From Gammaproteobacteria bacterium (lineage in GTDB: Bacteria; Pseudomonadota; Gammaproteobacteria; SZUA-140), in NCBI GenBank assembly GCA_015491865.1, contig WFVD01000006.1, forward strand, positions 124,001 through 188,000: a stretch of DNA of 64,000 nucleotides, written 5' to 3'. Shown one piece after another: positions 52,125 to 64,000 of the stretch (positions are counted from its first letter, which is position 1; each line of letters opens with the position of its first letter). The notes below the pieces were generated by a model, which ran no database searches, was not told where the DNA came from, and saw only the letters and a list, made by a program, of their open reading frames with translations. Position numbers and translations under genes: made by a program.

Positions 52125-52481
52125 TTACTTTCTGATCGCTTTACGTGGCCCTTTACGGGTACGTGCATTTGTTTTAGTTCTCTGTCCACGAAGTGGCAGT
52201 CCGCGGCGATGACGGATACCACGGTATGCGCCGAGATCCATTAAGCGCTTGATATTCATCGTAACTTCACGACGAAGATCACCCTCAACCTCGAACTTGC
52301 CTACTTCAGTTCGCAGTGACTCAAGCTCCGCCTCAGTCAGATCCTTCACTTTTCTAGTTGGATCGATACTGCTCACTTCACAAATCTTACTTGCCCGGGT
52401 GGGTCCAATACCGTAGATTGCTGTTAAAGCAACGACAGTATGTTTGTTTACCGGGATATTGATGCCTGCAATACGGGCCAT
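52125..52481 (-). CDS. rpsM: 30S ribosomal protein S13
   Basis: [26 protein letters not shown]. Confidence 0.98.
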   Translation of the reverse strand: MARIAGINIPVNKHTVVALTAIYGIGPTRASKICEVSSIDPTRKVKDLTEAELESLRTEVGKFEVEGDLRREVTMNIKRLMDLGAYRGIRHRRGLPLRGQRTKTNARTRKGPRKAIRK

Positions 52482-52583
52482 CTAAACGCTCCTAAACACT
52501 GATATCGCTCCGCATTTTGCGAAAGCGGGTAATTCTATTATTGATAGGCGACGAAATCAATAAAAATCCGTGCCAATCAGCAA

Positions 52584-52697
52584 CTAACCTTGCCTTTGTT
52601 TGTGACGAGCATCCTTACAGATCACCCGAACCACGCCTTTTCTGCGAACAACTTTACAGTTTCTACAGATTTTTTTTACTGATGCACGTACTTTCAC
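52584..52697 (-). CDS. rpmJ: 50S ribosomal protein L36 (not in ORF track)
   Basis: Manual translation with GTG start: [37 protein letters not shown]; lies between secY and rpsM as expected. Confidence 0.95.
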   Translation of the reverse strand: MKVRASVKKICRNCKVVRRKGVVRVICKDARHKQRQG

Positions 52698-52738
52698 CGT
52701 ATTTCTCCAAACCCAATATTTAATCAGTTATTACAAGC

Positions 52739-54076
52739 CTAGCGCTTTGGTCCACCACTACCCTTGAGCTTCGACTTTTTCAGCAGGCTGTCATACTGAT
52801 GAGACATCAAATGAGACTGAACCTGTGCCATAAAATCCATCACCACAATCACAATAATCAACAGTGATGTGCCGCCAAAATAGAATGGTACATTCCAGTA
52901 GACGATCAAGAACTCCGGTAGCAGACAGACCGCTGTGATATAGAGCGCCCCCACCAAAGTGAGGCGGCTCATCACTTTATCAATATACTGTGCGGTCTGA
53001 TCGCCTGGACGGATACCGGGAATAAAAGCGCCGGACTTCTTCAGGTTGTCAGCCGTATCTTTCGGATTAAACTGCAGCGCTGTATAAAAGAAGCAGAAAA
53101 AGATAATCGCAAGTGCCAGAAGCATCACATAAAGCGGCTGTCCTGGTGAGATCATCTGAGAAAGATCCTGTAACCACTCCATCCCTTCGGCACTACCAAA
53201 CCAGCCACCAATTGTCGCAGGGAACATGATGATTGCCGAAGCAAAGATCGGTGGAATAACACCCGCCATGTTCACTTTAAGCGGTAAATGACTCGTCTGG
53301 CCTGCATACATCTTACGCCCTTGTTGACGCTTAGCGTAATTAACTGTAATCCGTCTCTGCCCACGTTCAACAAATACAACAAATGCGGTGACTGCAATCG
53401 CCAGCGTGATAATAACCAGAACAACCGCTGAGCTCATTTCGCCTGTTCTTGCCAGCTCTAGTGTTCCACCAATCGCAGATGGTAGCCCTGCCACAATGCC
53501 CGCAAAGATGATAATCGAGATACCGTTACCAATCCCCCGCTCCGTTATCTGTTCACCCAGCCACATAAGGAACATCGTGCCGGTTACAAGACTTAGCGCA
53601 GCGACCGCTCGAAAATCCCAGCCGGGGTCGATGACAACACCACCGCCACCAATCTGCTGGCTCTCCAGTGCGATTGAAATGCCTAGCGCCTGAAATGTCG
53701 CTAAAAACAGGGTTAAGTAACGCGTATATTCCGATAGTTTACGACGGCCCGATTCACCCTCTTTCTTCAGCTGCTCTAGTTTTGGCGATACTGCCGTCAG
53801 CAGCTGGATAATAATCGACGCTGAAATATAGGGCATGACGCCCAGCGCAAAGACAGAGAGGCGACCTAACGCACCACCAGAGAACATGTTAAACATATCA
53901 ATGATGGTTCCGCGGCTCTGCTCAAACAGTGCGGCCAGTGCCATCGGGTCAATTCCCGGTACAGGGATATGCGTTCCGATGCGGTAAACAAGCAGTGCGC
54001 CAAGAACAAACAGCAAACGCTGTTTGAGCTCTGTTAGACGGCCTGCGCCTGCTAATGCTGAGCCTGGGGCGACCAC
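52739..54076 (-). CDS. secY: Protein translocase subunit SecY
   Basis: [68 protein letters not shown]. Confidence 0.98.
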   Translation of the reverse strand: MVAPGSALAGAGRLTELKQRLLFVLGALLVYRIGTHIPVPGIDPMALAALFEQSRGTIIDMFNMFSGGALGRLSVFALGVMPYISASIIIQLLTAVSPKLEQLKKEGESGRRKLSEYTRYLTLFLATFQALGISIALESQQIGGGGVVIDPGWDFRAVAALSLVTGTMFLMWLGEQITERGIGNGISIIIFAGIVAGLPSAIGGTLELARTGEMSSAVVLVIITLAIAVTAFVVFVERGQRRITVNYAKRQQGRKMYAGQTSHLPLKVNMAGVIPPIFASAIIMFPATIGGWFGSAEGMEWLQDLSQMISPGQPLYVMLLALAIIFFCFFYTALQFNPKDTADNLKKSGAFIPGIRPGDQTAQYIDKVMSRLTLVGALYITAVCLLPEFLIVYWNVPFYFGGTSLLIIVIVVMDFMAQVQSHLMSHQYDSLLKKSKLKGSGGPKR

Positions 54077-54511
54077 TTAGTCCTCGATTTTGCCGCCAGC
54101 AGCTTCAATCGCTGCTCGAGCACCTTTAGTCACGTTAATACCACGCAGTGTCACGGCCCTGGTCAGTTCTCCAGAGGCGATCACTTTCGCTTTCAATGTC
54201 TGCTGTGGAATAATATTAGCGGCTTTCAATGCGTCCAGATCGACAACATCAGCTTCGACAGCAACAAGCTCATGCAGGCGAACTTCTGCGCGACTCGCTT
54301 TAACTCGTGATGAGAAACCCACCTTAGGAAGGCGGCGCTGAAGTGGCATCTGACCACCCTCAAAACCTACTTTGGTAAAGCCACCAGAACGTGAATGTTG
54401 TCCTTTATGACCCCGGCCGCATGTCTTGCCCAGGCCTGAGCCGATGCCGCGTCCAACGCGCTTACGTGTCTGTTTTGCGCCGGCAGCTGGCTTGATTGTA
54501 TTAAGATACAT
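54077..54511 (-). CDS. rplO: 50S ribosomal protein L15
   Basis: [38 protein letters not shown]. Confidence 0.97.
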   Translation of the reverse strand: MYLNTIKPAAGAKQTRKRVGRGIGSGLGKTCGRGHKGQHSRSGGFTKVGFEGGQMPLQRRLPKVGFSSRVKASRAEVRLHELVAVEADVVDLDALKAANIIPQQTLKAKVIASGELTRAVTLRGINVTKGARAAIEAAGGKIED

Positions 54512-54512
54512 C

Positions 54513-54704
54513 TTACTCTTCCTCAATTCTCAGCATGTAATATGCTTTATTGATCATGCCGCGGGTACAGGGGGTATCTTCAACGGAGACAGTCTGATGC
54601 ATCCGGCGGAGCCCTAAACCAGCAAGACAGGCCTTGTGAGATGCCAGGCGCCCATTTGGGCTGCGTACCAGCGTCACTTTGATTTGTCTTTTGTTATCAA
54701 CCAT
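54513..54704 (-). CDS. rpmD: 50S ribosomal protein L30
   Basis: [33 protein letters not shown]. Confidence 0.97.
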   Translation of the reverse strand: MVDNKRQIKVTLVRSPNGRLASHKACLAGLGLRRMHQTVSVEDTPCTRGMINKAYYMLRIEEE

Positions 54705-54709
54705 TAGAA

Positions 54710-55216
54710 TTATTCCAATATTTCCTTAACCGTTTTGCCACGTTTTGCTGCCACCGCTTCAGCGTTGGTCATCTCACATAGACCATTAACTGTTGCACGC
54801 ACCACATTCACTGGATTTGTTGAACCAATACATTTGGCCAGAACGTCCTGTACACCTAGCACTTCGAATACAGCGCGCATTGCGCCTCCGGCAATAATCC
54901 CGGTACCCGGTGTAGCAGGCTGCATAAAGACTTTTGCTGCACCGTGCGTAGCTGTAATTGGATACTGCAGGGTCACATCGTTGAGTTTAACGTCAACCAT
55001 GTTACGGCGAGCGTCTTCCATTGCTTTCTGAATCGCAATGGGTACTTCGCGCGCTTTTCCACTACCAAAACCAACACGGCCCTTGCCATCACCAACCACG
55101 GTTAGTGCGGAAAAACCAAACTGACGCCCACCTTTTACAACTTTGGCAACACGACGGACACCTACAAGTTTTTCCTGTAGATCATCACTCTTTTGAGAAG
55201 CATCAAACTTAGCCAT
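54710..55216 (-). CDS. rpsE: 30S ribosomal protein S5
   Basis: [33 protein letters not shown]. Confidence 0.98.
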   Translation of the reverse strand: MAKFDASQKSDDLQEKLVGVRRVAKVVKGGRQFGFSALTVVGDGKGRVGFGSGKAREVPIAIQKAMEDARRNMVDVKLNDVTLQYPITATHGAAKVFMQPATPGTGIIAGGAMRAVFEVLGVQDVLAKCIGSTNPVNVVRATVNGLCEMTNAEAVAAKRGKTVKEILE

Positions 55217-55226
55217 TTCCTAGCCC

Positions 55227-55589
55227 TTAGAATTCGAGGCCGTTTTCACGCGCAGCTTCCGCTAACGCTTTCACACGACCATGGTATTTATATCCTGAAC
55301 GATCAAATGCAACCTTAGTGACACCAGCTGCTTTTGCCTTATCTGCGATCATCTTTCCAACCGCAGTAGCAGCAGAAATATTGCCACCATTGCTTAAGGT
55401 TCCTTTAACATCTTTGTCCAGCGTAGAGACACTTGCAATCACATTAGCACCACTGGTGCCAATCAGCTGAGCATAGATATGTCTAGGCGTACGAAAGATG
55501 CAAAGCCTCTCTACACGCAGTTCTTTTATCTTGGCTCTTGTGCGTCGTGCTCTACGTAAACGACCTGTTTTCTTGTCCACGCTATTCAC
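55227..55589 (-). CDS. rplR: 50S ribosomal protein L18
   Basis: [28 protein letters not shown]...[27 protein letters not shown]. Confidence 0.97.
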   Translation of the reverse strand: MNSVDKKTGRLRRARRTRAKIKELRVERLCIFRTPRHIYAQLIGTSGANVIASVSTLDKDVKGTLSNGGNISAATAVGKMIADKAKAAGVTKVAFDRSGYKYHGRVKALAEAARENGLEF

Positions 55590-55617
55590 CTATATAAATT
55601 CTAATTTCGGGCTTTAA

Positions 55618-56151
55618 TTATTTTTTCTTGGCTTCTTTCATGGCGATATGCTCGCCAACGTAGCGCACACCTTTGCCCTTGTAAGGCTCGGGCGGGCGAA
55701 AGGCTCGAATATTTGCTGCAGCCTGGCCAACCAGTTGTTTATCTGCACCGCTAACGACGATTTCTGTCTGACTAGGCGTTTCAACCGTAACCCCTTCAGG
55801 CACATCAAAGTTAACTGGGTGAGAGAATCCAAGCGTCAGGTTTAATACCTTGCCTTTAGCCTGTGCACGGTAACCGACACCAACCAGAGCCAGCTTCTTT
55901 TCAAAACCGCTATGCACACCCGTAACCATGTTGTTTACGATCGCTCTAGTTGTGCCAGATTGTGCAATAGCAGACTTTCCTTTGCCGCGCACAACAACAC
56001 GCAGTTCATCACCCTCTCTAACAACTTCAACGTCGTTATGAACAGAAAAGGTCAACTGACCCTTTCCACCTTTCACAGAGATGTCCTGGCCGTTAATCGT
56101 AACGTCAACACCAGCAGGAACAGTCACTGGATTTTTTGCAATTCTAGACAT
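55618..56151 (-). CDS. rplF: 50S ribosomal protein L6
   Basis: [17 protein letters not shown]...[16 protein letters not shown]. Confidence 0.98.
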   Translation of the reverse strand: MSRIAKNPVTVPAGVDVTINGQDISVKGGKGQLTFSVHNDVEVVREGDELRVVVRGKGKSAIAQSGTTRAIVNNMVTGVHSGFEKKLALVGVGYRAQAKGKVLNLTLGFSHPVNFDVPEGVTVETPSQTEIVVSGADKQLVGQAAANIRAFRPPEPYKGKGVRYVGEHIAMKEAKKK

Positions 56152-56162
56152 AGCTCAACCAA

Positions 56163-56558
56163 TCAAGAAATATAACAGAGAACTTCACCGCCATGGCCTG
56201 CCGAGCGTGCTGCACGGTCAGTCATAACACCTTTCGAGGTAGAGACAATCGCAATCCCAAGTCCTGCCTGAACTTTTGGGATCTCACCTTTCCCTCTATA
56301 AACCCTTAAACCCGGGCGACTGGCGCGCTTCAGTTCATCAATAACAGGTTTACCCTGGTAATATTTCAGCGTGATTGTCAGTGACTTTTTCTCGCCATCT
56401 GCATCCGTTGAAAAGTCATTGATGTAGCCTTCACCCTTTAGAACAGCTGCGATTGACTCTTTCAGCGTCGAAGATGGCATTGATACATCTACTTTGTTCG
56501 CTGCTTGTGCGTTGCGAATGCGTGTCAACATATCCGCAATGGGGTCGGTCATGCTCAT
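56163..56558 (-). CDS. rpsH: 30S ribosomal protein S8
   Basis: [16 protein letters not shown]...[33 protein letters not shown]. Confidence 0.98.
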   Translation of the reverse strand: MSMTDPIADMLTRIRNAQAANKVDVSMPSSTLKESIAAVLKGEGYINDFSTDADGEKKSLTITLKYYQGKPVIDELKRASRPGLRVYRGKGEIPKVQAGLGIAIVSTSKGVMTDRAARSAGHGGEVLCYIS

Positions 56559-56624
56559 TTATAAATCCTAACCAGTCGTTTTATTCAATAATTCAATTAA
56601 TCACTTGCTATATAAAGCTGTGAT

Positions 56625-56930
56625 TTACCAACTTGCCTTAACCAGGCCTGGCACATCACCACGCATAGCTGACTCTCTCAATTTGTTACGGCTTAGACCA
56701 AACTTACGGTAAAAACCGTGCGGTCTGCCTGTAATGCGACAGCGTTTACGCTGGCGTACAGGACTTGAGTCTCGTGGAAGCGCATGAAATTTACGCTGCG
56801 CCGCATCACGCTCTTCATCTGGCGCATTTTCATCGCACATTATACGCTTTAATTCAGCTCTTTTCGCGGCATATTTTGCCACCAGGCGTGTTCTTTTTGC
56901 TTCACGATTAATCATTGAAACTTTTGCCAT
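56625..56930 (-). CDS. rpsN: 30S ribosomal protein S14 (zinc-independent form)
   Basis: [43 protein letters not shown]; no CxxC...CxxC. Confidence 0.97.
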   Translation of the reverse strand: MAKVSMINREAKRTRLVAKYAAKRAELKRIMCDENAPDEERDAAQRKFHALPRDSSPVRQRKRCRITGRPHGFYRKFGLSRNKLRESAMRGDVPGLVKASW

Positions 56931-56941
56931 GAGTCAGCTCC

Positions 56942-57481
56942 TCACTTCTTAAATGGAAAGTTGAATGCTTCCAGCAGTGCGCGGCCTTCTTCATCGCTTT
57001 TTGCTGTCGTGGTAATAGTAATATCCATCCCACGCAAGGTATCAATCTTTTCATATTCAATTTCAGGAAACATGATCTGCTCACGAACACCCATGCTGTA
57101 ATTACCGCGGCCATCAAAAGACTTACCATTCAAACCACGAAAATCACGGATACGAGGGATAGAGATTGAAATCAGGCGATCCAGAAATTCATACATCCGC
57201 TCTCGACGTAGTGTGACTTTACAACCAATGGGCCAGCCGTCGCGAATCTTAAATGCCGCTACCGACTTGCGGGCATGAGTAACAACAACTTTCTGGCCGC
57301 TGATTTTCTGCAGATCATTGACTGCATGCTCGATAACCTTTTTATCACCAACAGCTTCACCAACACCCATGTTAAGTGTGATTTTTGTGATACGCGGTAC
57401 TTCCATTACGCTCTTGTAGCCCATCTTCTCAACCAGCTGATTGACTACATTGTCGCGGTAATGTTCCTGGAGTCTTGCCAT
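56942..57481 (-). CDS. rplE: 50S ribosomal protein L5
   Basis: [43 protein letters not shown]. Confidence 0.97.
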   Translation of the reverse strand: MARLQEHYRDNVVNQLVEKMGYKSVMEVPRITKITLNMGVGEAVGDKKVIEHAVNDLQKISGQKVVVTHARKSVAAFKIRDGWPIGCKVTLRRERMYEFLDRLISISIPRIRDFRGLNGKSFDGRGNYSMGVREQIMFPEIEYEKIDTLRGMDITITTTAKSDEEGRALLEAFNFPFKK

Positions 57482-57504
57482 CTTCCTATCCAACCTTAAA
57501 ATTA

Positions 57505-57822
57505 TTAGCTATCTATGACTTCGTTGTCAGACTTGAAGAAACGAACCTTTCGTCCATCTTCCAGAGTCCGGACACCAACCCGATCAGCTTTTTTAGTGGC
57601 AGGATTGTAAAGCGCAATATTAGAGATATTGATTGGCATCTCTTTGCTCACAATGCCGCCAGCAATGCTTTTGTTCGGGTTAGGCTTGGTGTGACGTTTA
57701 GCCATGTTTATATTCTCAACGATCACACGCTCATCGCTGACTATTTTAATAACCGTGCCTCGCTTGCCTTTATCTTTTCCGGCGATCACAATTACATCAT
57801 CATTTTGTTTAATCTTTTTCAT
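57505..57822 (-). CDS. rplX: 50S ribosomal protein L24
   Basis: [24 protein letters not shown]. Confidence 0.97.
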   Translation of the reverse strand: MKKIKQNDDVIVIAGKDKGKRGTVIKIVSDERVIVENINMAKRHTKPNPNKSIAGGIVSKEMPINISNIALYNPATKKADRVGVRTLEDGRKVRFFKSDNEVIDS

Positions 57823-57847
57823 CTTTAATATCGTCCGCGCAATAGCC

Positions 57848-58216
57848 TTACAGAACTTCTGGGGCTAATGAAATGATTTTCATGAAACGTTCTGAGCGAA
57901 GCTCGCGCGTAACAGGCCCAAAGATACGCGTACCAATTGGCTGTAGCTGGCTATTCAGCAGCACAGCTGCATTTGAGTCGAAGCGGATCAGCGAACCATC
58001 ATCACGACGAACACCCTTACAGGTTCTTACAACTACTGCGTTGTAGACCTCGCCTTTTTTGACCTTGCCACGAGGAATCGCTTCCTTAATGCTCACTTTA
58101 ATAATATCACCAACACCAGCATAACGACGGTGTGAACCGCCCAATACCTTGATACACATTAGCTGACGTGCACCACTGTTATCAGCAACGTCGAGTTTTG
58201 ACTGCATCTGTATCAT
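57848..58216 (-). CDS. rplN: 50S ribosomal protein L14
   Basis: [27 protein letters not shown]. Confidence 0.98.
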   Translation of the reverse strand: MIQMQSKLDVADNSGARQLMCIKVLGGSHRRYAGVGDIIKVSIKEAIPRGKVKKGEVYNAVVVRTCKGVRRDDGSLIRFDSNAAVLLNSQLQPIGTRIFGPVTRELRSERFMKIISLAPEVL

Positions 58217-58262
58217 CGTTTATCCCCGTCAACCTTATATTTTCGTTTCTTCAGCGCTGATC

Positions 58263-58526
58263 TTAACCAGCAGCCTTTTCGTCCACTGAGACAAGCACCC
58301 ATGATTTACTCTTGGACAAAGGGCGGCACTGCTCAATAGTTACTAAATCACCTTCGTTACACTCATTCTTTTCATCATGAGCATGTAGTTTGGTGGAACG
58401 CTTGATGTATTTTTTATACAGCGGGTGTGGTTCTTTTCTTTCTACAAGAACCGTTACAGTCTTGTCCATCTTGTCGCTAATAACTCGACCCGTCACGCTA
58501 CGTGATACCTGAGCTTGTTCACTCAT
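58263..58526 (-). CDS. rpsQ: 30S ribosomal protein S17
   Basis: [38 protein letters not shown]. Confidence 0.97.
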   Translation of the reverse strand: MSEQAQVSRSVTGRVISDKMDKTVTVLVERKEPHPLYKKYIKRSTKLHAHDEKNECNEGDLVTIEQCRPLSKSKSWVLVSVDEKAAG

Positions 58527-58723
58527 GATTCATTACCCGCTTTTTTCTCGTTAATTACTGTGTTGATGCGCGCAATGCTGCGACGTACGTTTTTCAGCAA
58601 ATGAGACTGGCTTAGCTGCCCAGTACCTTTTTGCATGCGTAGATTAAACTGCTCGCGCAATAGCTCAAGCTTTTCGCTATTCAGTTCATCTATTGTCTTT
58701 TCTCTCAGTTCTGTCGCATTCAT
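58523..58723 (-). CDS. rpmC: 50S ribosomal protein L29
   Basis: [37 protein letters not shown]. Confidence 0.97.
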   Translation of the reverse strand: MNATELREKTIDELNSEKLELLREQFNLRMQKGTGQLSQSHLLKNVRRSIARINTVINEKKAGNES

Positions 58724-59136
58724 CACATTACCGTCCGGCATACAAATGTTGTCTGTACAGGTAGTTTTGCAGCTGCAAGTTCAAATGCTTCTCGCGCAAC
58801 CTCTTCAGATACGCCTTCCATTTCATATAACATGCGGCCTGGCTGAATCTGAGATACCCAGTATTCTACGTTACCCTTACCTTTACCCTGTCTTACTTCG
58901 ATAGGCTTCTTTGTGATCGGTTTGTCAGGAAAAATTCGAATCCAGATTTTTCCACCACGTTTGATGTGGCGCGTCATAGCGCGACGTGCTGCCTCAATCT
59001 GACGAGCTGTAATACGACCACGGGTGGTTGCTTTTAGCCCGAACTCACCGAAGCTTACTTTATTACCGACAGTTGCTAGCCCGCGGTTGCGGCCTTTCAT
59101 CTGCTTACGAAATTTTGTCTTTTTTGGCTGAAGCAT
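58723..59136 (-). CDS. rplP: 50S ribosomal protein L16
   Basis: [36 protein letters not shown]. Confidence 0.98.
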   Translation of the reverse strand: MLQPKKTKFRKQMKGRNRGLATVGNKVSFGEFGLKATTRGRITARQIEAARRAMTRHIKRGGKIWIRIFPDKPITKKPIEVRQGKGKGNVEYWVSQIQPGRMLYEMEGVSEEVAREAFELAAAKLPVQTTFVCRTVM

Positions 59137-59150
59137 AACTACTCTTTCCT

Positions 59151-59828
59151 TTAACTAGCCGCGGCCTTATCAGCAGGTTTAGATTCTTCCTGCTCAACCG
59201 TATTAAATACCTCGCCCTTGAATATCCATACTTTGATGCCGATCACACCTGACGGGGTGTGGGCTTCAGCAGTACCGTAATCGATATCAGCACGAAGTGT
59301 GTGTAGTGGAACACGACCTTCTCGGTACCATTCGCGGCGAGCAATCTCTGCACCATTTAAGCGACCAGCGACGTTAATCTTAATGCCGCCCGCACCCAGG
59401 CGCATGGTATTGGTCACCGCTCTTTTCATTGCACGACGGTACATAATACGTCGCTCTAACTGCTGCGCAACGCTCTCTGCAACTAACTGTGCGTCAAGCT
59501 CTGGCTTGCGAATTTCTTCAATGTTGATGTGAACCGGAATCCCCATCATCCTAGAAACCTCTTTGCGAAGCACTTCGATATCTTCACCTTTTTTACCAAT
59601 GACCATTCCAGGACGAGCAGTGTGCACTGTAATGCGTGCATTACGCGCTGGACGTTCGATCTGAATTCTGCTTACAGAAGCCTGTTGCAGTTTCTTTTTC
59701 AGGTACTCGCGCACTTTAAGATCAGTGAAAAGATAGTCGGCATAATCTTTTGAATCGGCATACCATTTCGAGGTCCAATCCTTAACGATGCCGAGGCGAA
59801 TACCAATTGGATGTACTTTTTGACCCAT
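59151..59828 (-). CDS. rpsC: 30S ribosomal protein S3
   Basis: [26 protein letters not shown] motif [14 protein letters not shown]. Confidence 0.98.
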   Translation of the reverse strand: MGQKVHPIGIRLGIVKDWTSKWYADSKDYADYLFTDLKVREYLKKKLQQASVSRIQIERPARNARITVHTARPGMVIGKKGEDIEVLRKEVSRMMGIPVHINIEEIRKPELDAQLVAESVAQQLERRIMYRRAMKRAVTNTMRLGAGGIKINVAGRLNGAEIARREWYREGRVPLHTLRADIDYGTAEAHTPSGVIGIKVWIFKGEVFNTVEQEESKPADKAAAS

Positions 59829-59843
59829 AGTATAAGAACTCTC

Positions 59844-60176
59844 TTATTTATCGCTTACAGTCACAGTAATGTGACTTGTACGTTTTAAAATCTGATTGCC
59901 ACGACCACGTGCACGTGCTCTGAATCGTTTCTGCGTTGGGCCTTCGTCGACAAATATTGCGGCGACTTTTAGTTCATCAACATCAGCGCCTTCGTTGTGT
60001 TCTGCATTGGCAATCGCAGATTCAAGTACTTTTTTGACAATGCCCGCACCTTTTTTCTGACTGAACAGCAAGGTGTTAAGCGCCCTGTCAACAGGCAGGC
60101 CACGCACCTGATCAGCAATTAATCTCGCTTTTTGCGCAGAGATCCCGACGTATCTCAGTTTTGAAGCAACTTCCAT
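59844..60176 (-). CDS. rplV: 50S ribosomal protein L22
   Basis: [32 protein letters not shown]. Confidence 0.97.
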   Translation of the reverse strand: MEVASKLRYVGISAQKARLIADQVRGLPVDRALNTLLFSQKKGAGIVKKVLESAIANAEHNEGADVDELKVAAIFVDEGPTQKRFRARARGRGNQILKRTSHITVTVSDK

Positions 60177-60186
60177 CTCAAATCAC

Positions 60187-60459
60187 CTATTTAGACTTTC
60201 TATCAGCCACGTGACCTTTAAAGGTACGGGTCAGTGAAAATTCGCCCAGTTTATGGCCAACCATGTTCTCTGAGATCAAAACGGGCGTGTGCTGACGACC
60301 ATTATGAACAGCAATTGTCAGACCAACCATTTCCGGGCTGATCATAGAACGGCGAGACCAGGTTTTGATCGGACGCTTATTGTTAGAAGCAATCGCTTCA
60401 TCCACCTTTTTTACAAGGTGCTGATCAATAAACGGACCTTTTTTAATTGAACGTGGCAC
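60187..60459 (-). CDS. rpsS: 30S ribosomal protein S19
   Basis: [19 protein letters not shown]. Confidence 0.98.
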   Translation of the reverse strand: MPRSIKKGPFIDQHLVKKVDEAIASNNKRPIKTWSRRSMISPEMVGLTIAVHNGRQHTPVLISENMVGHKLGEFSLTRTFKGHVADRKSK

Positions 60460-60498
60460 TTAATAAACCCCTGTCTTATTCTTTAACTTAGATGTTGA

Positions 60499-61329
60499 TT
60501 AACGTGTTTTACGACGTGATCTAACAATTAACTTATCAGTACGCTTGTTATTACGTGTTTTGTAACCCTTAGTTGGCATCCCCCATGGACTCACTGGGTG
60601 ACGACCACCTGAGGTACGACCCTCACCACCACCGTGTGGGTGATCAACCGGATTCATTGCAACACCACGAACCGTTGGGCGCACACCACGCCAGCGTGTT
60701 GCGCCCGCTTTACCCAGCGAACGAAGTGCATGCTCTGAGTTACTCACTTCACCGACTGTCGCTCGGCAATCGAGCAGAATCTTACGCATTTCACCTGAGC
60801 GTAGACGTAAGATCGCATAGTTATTCTCTTTAGCTACAAGCTGCGCTGAAGTTCCTGCGCTCCGCGCCACCTGGGCACCTTTGCCTGGTTTCAACTCGAT
60901 ACAGTGAATGACTGTACCGACAGGAATATTGCGCATTGGCAGGCAGTTACCTGGCTTGATTGGTGACTCGATACCGGAGTAGATCTCACTACCGGCAGCA
61001 ACATCTTTTGGTGCGATGATGTAGCGACGCTCGCCATCGGCATATAAAACCAGTGCAATGTTTGCGCTACGGTTTGGATCATACTCAAGACGCTCGATTT
61101 TACCAGCAACGCCATCTTTATTACGCTTGAAGTCAATAATTCTGTAGTGCTGTTTATGACCACCGCCTCTGTGGCGAACGGTAATACGGCCATTATTGTT
61201 ACGCCCGGCACTCTTTGATTTGCTCTCCAGCAAAGGCGCATGCGGCTTACCTTTATAGAGATCCGGGTTCACCACCTTGACTAAAAAGCGCCTACCGGGT
61301 GATGTTGGCTTTGTCTTAACGACTGGCAT
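60499..61329 (-). CDS. rplB: 50S ribosomal protein L2
   Basis: [28 protein letters not shown]...[26 protein letters not shown]. Confidence 0.98.
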   Translation of the reverse strand: MPVVKTKPTSPGRRFLVKVVNPDLYKGKPHAPLLESKSKSAGRNNNGRITVRHRGGGHKQHYRIIDFKRNKDGVAGKIERLEYDPNRSANIALVLYADGERRYIIAPKDVAAGSEIYSGIESPIKPGNCLPMRNIPVGTVIHCIELKPGKGAQVARSAGTSAQLVAKENNYAILRLRSGEMRKILLDCRATVGEVSNSEHALRSLGKAGATRWRGVRPTVRGVAMNPVDHPHGGGEGRTSGGRHPVSPWGMPTKGYKTRNNKRTDKLIVRSRRKTR

Positions 61330-61383
61330 GATCGAAATCCTTATTTAACTCTGTTTTTCTAATACGTCTTTATAATGGGGCAA

Positions 61384-61680
61384 TTATTGCTGCCCCATAA
61401 AGTCAATATCGTGACCTGGCTGAAGCTTGACATAAGCCTTTTTCCAGTCAGAACGTCTACCGATCGTTCTACCGAAACGCTTCTCTTTGCCTTTCACGTT
61501 AGATACCTGTACGGCATCGACTTTAACGTCAAACATTAATTCTACGGCCTGTTTAATTTCAGGCTTGGTTGCATCTGAAATGACACGAAATGCAAACTGC
61601 TTGTCAGTATCTGCTGCACGTGCGGTCTTCTCGGAGATATGAGGAGCAAGCAGTATTTTCATCAATCGTTCCTGTCTCAT
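61384..61680 (-). CDS. rplW: 50S ribosomal protein L23
   Basis: [47 protein letters not shown]. Confidence 0.97.
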   Translation of the reverse strand: MRQERLMKILLAPHISEKTARAADTDKQFAFRVISDATKPEIKQAVELMFDVKVDAVQVSNVKGKEKRFGRTIGRRSDWKKAYVKLQPGHDIDFMGQQ

Positions 61681-62297
61681 CCCAGTCTTTCCTCAATTTT
61701 CTTGACTGCATCAACAGTCATCAACACTTTTTCAAAACGCACCAGACTCACCGGGTCAATATCGACCGTATCCATTACATCCACTTTATGTAGATTACGT
61801 GCTGCCAGATAAAGATTCATCTCGGGCTCAACCCCAACGATCAACACAGAACTCAACCCGAGCGCACTTAATTTCCCGGCCAGCTCTTTAGTCTTCGGGG
61901 CATCTAATGCAAATTTATCGACGATAACCAGGCGATCTTTTCTCGCTAATTCAGATAGAATCGAACGCAGCGCCAGGCGATACATCTTTTTATTGATCTT
62001 CTGCGAGTAGTTTCTTGGGGCTGCAGCAAACGTCACACCACCAGTCCTCCAGATCGGGCTGCGTATTGTACCAGCTCTTGCGCGCCCTGTACCCTTTTGA
62101 CGCCACGGTTTCGCGCCGCCGCCACTCACGTCAGAGCGACTTTTCTGCGCTTTCGAACCCTGACGAGCTCCCGCAAGGTGTGCTGTCACGGCCTGATGAA
62201 TCAGCGCTTCATTATATTGGCAATCGAAGGTCACATCTGACAGTTCAACCGCATTCTTGGATGCTTTGCCCGTTGCTGTTGTAAGATTTAGTTCCAC
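61677..62297 (-). CDS. rplD: 50S ribosomal protein L4
   Basis: [38 protein letters not shown]. Confidence 0.98.
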   Translation of the reverse strand: MELNLTTATGKASKNAVELSDVTFDCQYNEALIHQAVTAHLAGARQGSKAQKSRSDVSGGGAKPWRQKGTGRARAGTIRSPIWRTGGVTFAAAPRNYSQKINKKMYRLALRSILSELARKDRLVIVDKFALDAPKTKELAGKLSALGLSSVLIVGVEPEMNLYLAARNLHKVDVMDTVDIDPVSLVRFEKVLMTVDAVKKIEERLG

Positions 62298-62308
62298 AAT
62301 AGTTCTCC

Positions 62309-62953
62309 CTATCCGCGCGTCTTAACTGCTGGGTGGACGATGACATCACCACCTTTAGCACCAGGAACGGAACCCTTAACCAACAGCAAGTTACGCTCAG
62401 CATCAACACGAACAACAACAATGTTCTGTGTAGTGCACTTAACGTTCCCCATCTGACCAGACATCTTTTTACCTTTAAATACACGACCTGGTGTCTGGTT
62501 TTGGCCAATAGAACCTGGTGTACGATGCGACAGCGAGTTACCGTGCGTGGCATCTTTCATCGCAAAGTTATGGCGCTTAACGGTACCTGCAAAACCTTTA
62601 CCGATACTTGTTCCAGTAACATCAACCTTTTGCCCTGCTTCGAAGATGTCGACCTTTATTTCAGAACCGGCGGTAATGCCTTCACCCTCACCATCATCAA
62701 GACGAAACTCCCACACGCCGCGCCCCGCCTCAACACCCGCTTTTGCGAAGTGTCCGGCCTGAGGCCTGGTAACGCGCGATGCGCGTCGCTCACCTGTAGT
62801 AATCTGTAAGGCACGATACCCATCAACCTCAGCTGTTTTCACCTGAGAAACCCGGTTCGCTTCCACTTCAATTACGGTCACTGGAATTGATACACCATCC
62901 TCTGTGAAGACGCGTGTCATACCACATTTACGACCGACAATACCAATCGACAT
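62309..62953 (-). CDS. rplC: 50S ribosomal protein L3
   Basis: [29 protein letters not shown]...[30 protein letters not shown]. Confidence 0.98.
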   Translation of the reverse strand: MSIGIVGRKCGMTRVFTEDGVSIPVTVIEVEANRVSQVKTAEVDGYRALQITTGERRASRVTRPQAGHFAKAGVEAGRGVWEFRLDDGEGEGITAGSEIKVDIFEAGQKVDVTGTSIGKGFAGTVKRHNFAMKDATHGNSLSHRTPGSIGQNQTPGRVFKGKKMSGQMGNVKCTTQNIVVVRVDAERNLLLVKGSVPGAKGGDVIVHPAVKTRG

Positions 62954-62978
62954 TGCTAAAACCTCTATACTGTGCGTA

Positions 62979-63290
62979 TTAGTTCAGTTTAATTTGAACA
63001 TCCACACCAGCAGCCAAATCAAGCTGCATTAGTGCGTCAACTGTTTTATCCGTTGGATCAACGATATCCATCATGCGCTTATGGGTTCTGATCTCATACT
63101 GATCACGCGCATCTTTATTAACATGCGGTGAAATCAGAACGGTAAAGCGCTCTTTCTTTGTTGGAAGCGGAATTGGCCCTTTTACATGAGAACCAGTTCT
63201 TTTGGCCGTCTCAACAATCTCTCGTGCCGACTGATCGATGAGTCGGTGATCAAATGCTTTCAAGCGTATACGTATTCTTTGACTAGCCAT
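62979..63290 (-). CDS. rpsJ: 30S ribosomal protein S10
   Basis: [48 protein letters not shown]. Confidence 0.98.
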   Translation of the reverse strand: MASQRIRIRLKAFDHRLIDQSAREIVETAKRTGSHVKGPIPLPTKKERFTVLISPHVNKDARDQYEIRTHKRMMDIVDPTDKTVDALMQLDLAAGVDVQIKLN

Positions 63291-63312
63291 TATTTATGCT
63301 CGCTGATCCTGA

Positions 63313-64000
63313 TTACTCAATAATTTTAGAAACAACACCGGCACCTACGGTGCGGCCACCTTCACGAATCGCAAAGCGTAAACCTTCATCCATCGCAATC
63401 GGCGCTATCAAGGTGACCGTCATCGCAACGTTGTCACCCGGCATCACCATCTCAACCCCTTCCGGAAGATCACATGCACCGGTCACATCCGTCGTACGGA
63501 AGTAAAACTGTGGGCGATACCCCTGAAAGAACGGCGTATGACGACCACCTTCTTCTTTATTCAAAATATATACTTCTGCTTCAAACTTGGTGTGCGGCTT
63601 AATCGAACCCGGGGCACAGAGCACCTGACCACGCTCAACCTCTTCTCGCTTGGTGCCGCGCAGAAGCACTCCAACGTTATCACCCGCTTCACCCTGATCC
63701 AGCAGCTTGCGGAACATCTCAACACCGGTACAGGTGGTCTTGATGGTATCTTTGATACCGACAATCTCAATCTCTTCGCCTACCTTAACCACACCCTGCT
63801 CTATTCGACCAGTCACCACGGTGCCGCGACCTGAAATAGAGAATACGTCCTCTACCGGCATCAGGAATGCACCATCAATGGCTCGCTCTGGCTGTGGGAT
63901 GTAAGTATCTAATGCGTCTATCAATTTTGCGATAGACGGGGTGCCAATTTCGCTTTCGTCGCCTTCCAGCGCCTTCAACGCGGAGCCGATTATAACAGGT
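63313..64000 (-). CDS. tuf: Elongation factor Tu, C-terminal part (truncated by window edge)
   Basis: Frame stays open to the window end (...[68 protein letters not shown]...VVSKIIE). Confidence 0.97.
   Translation of the reverse strand, partial: PVIIGSALKALEGDESEIGTPSIAKLIDALDTYIPQPERAIDGAFLMPVEDVFSISGRGTVVTGRIEQGVVKVGEEIEIVGIKDTIKTTCTGVEMFRKLLDQGEAGDNVGVLLRGTKREEVERGQVLCAPGSIKPHTKFEAEVYILNKEEGGRHTPFFQGYRPQFYFRTTDVTGACDLPEGVEMVMPGDNVAMTVTLIAPIAMDEGLRFAIREGGRTVGAGVVSKIIE

Noticed and set aside
49979-63978. Numerous plus-strand ORFs antisense to ribosomal protein genes
   Set aside because: Shadow ORFs from codon bias of highly conserved minus-strand genes; no recognisable products.
49555-64000. 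Rearrangement in the ribosomal protein cluster
   Set aside because: Gene order tuf-rpsJ...rpsQ, rplN...secY-rpmJ, rpsM-rpsK-rpsD-rpoA-rplQ is the standard order; the only apparent gap was rpmJ missing from the ORF track because it is short and starts with GTG.

Overview
Gammaproteobacterial chromosome segment. The right end (about 49.5-64 kb, all on the minus strand) is a canonical tuf-S10-spc-alpha ribosomal protein supercluster, from partial tuf through rpoA and rplQ. The left and middle parts carry housekeeping genes in mostly familiar gammaproteobacterial order: hslR-htpG, acnA, metA, hda, a PerM-like gene, a CDP-alcohol phosphatidyltransferase, DUF2066, purMN, purL, purC, dapA, gcvR, bcp, phoH. 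Interspersed are signalling genes: a CheC/CheY/PAS cassette, a PhoPQ-like two-component system, PilZ, and a Crp/Fnr regulator. The region that looks least like core genome is about 27.4-37.1 kb. It holds a Crp-type regulator divergent from a CHASE2-type class III nucleotide cyclase whose purine-specifying positions look non-canonical. Next come a large FecR + TPR + outer-membrane beta-barrel fusion, a 92-aa secreted peptide with a Cys-rich C-terminus (CWYCGGTGCIWIC), a LuxR-type regulator with an AHL-binding-like domain and no luxI nearby, and a secreted NodB-type polysaccharide deacetylase. Several perfect inverted repeats lie in the intergenic spaces. This is my best candidate for an undescribed system, but the functional linkage is inference. 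No CRISPR array, transposase, integrase, rRNA or recognisable tRNA was found.
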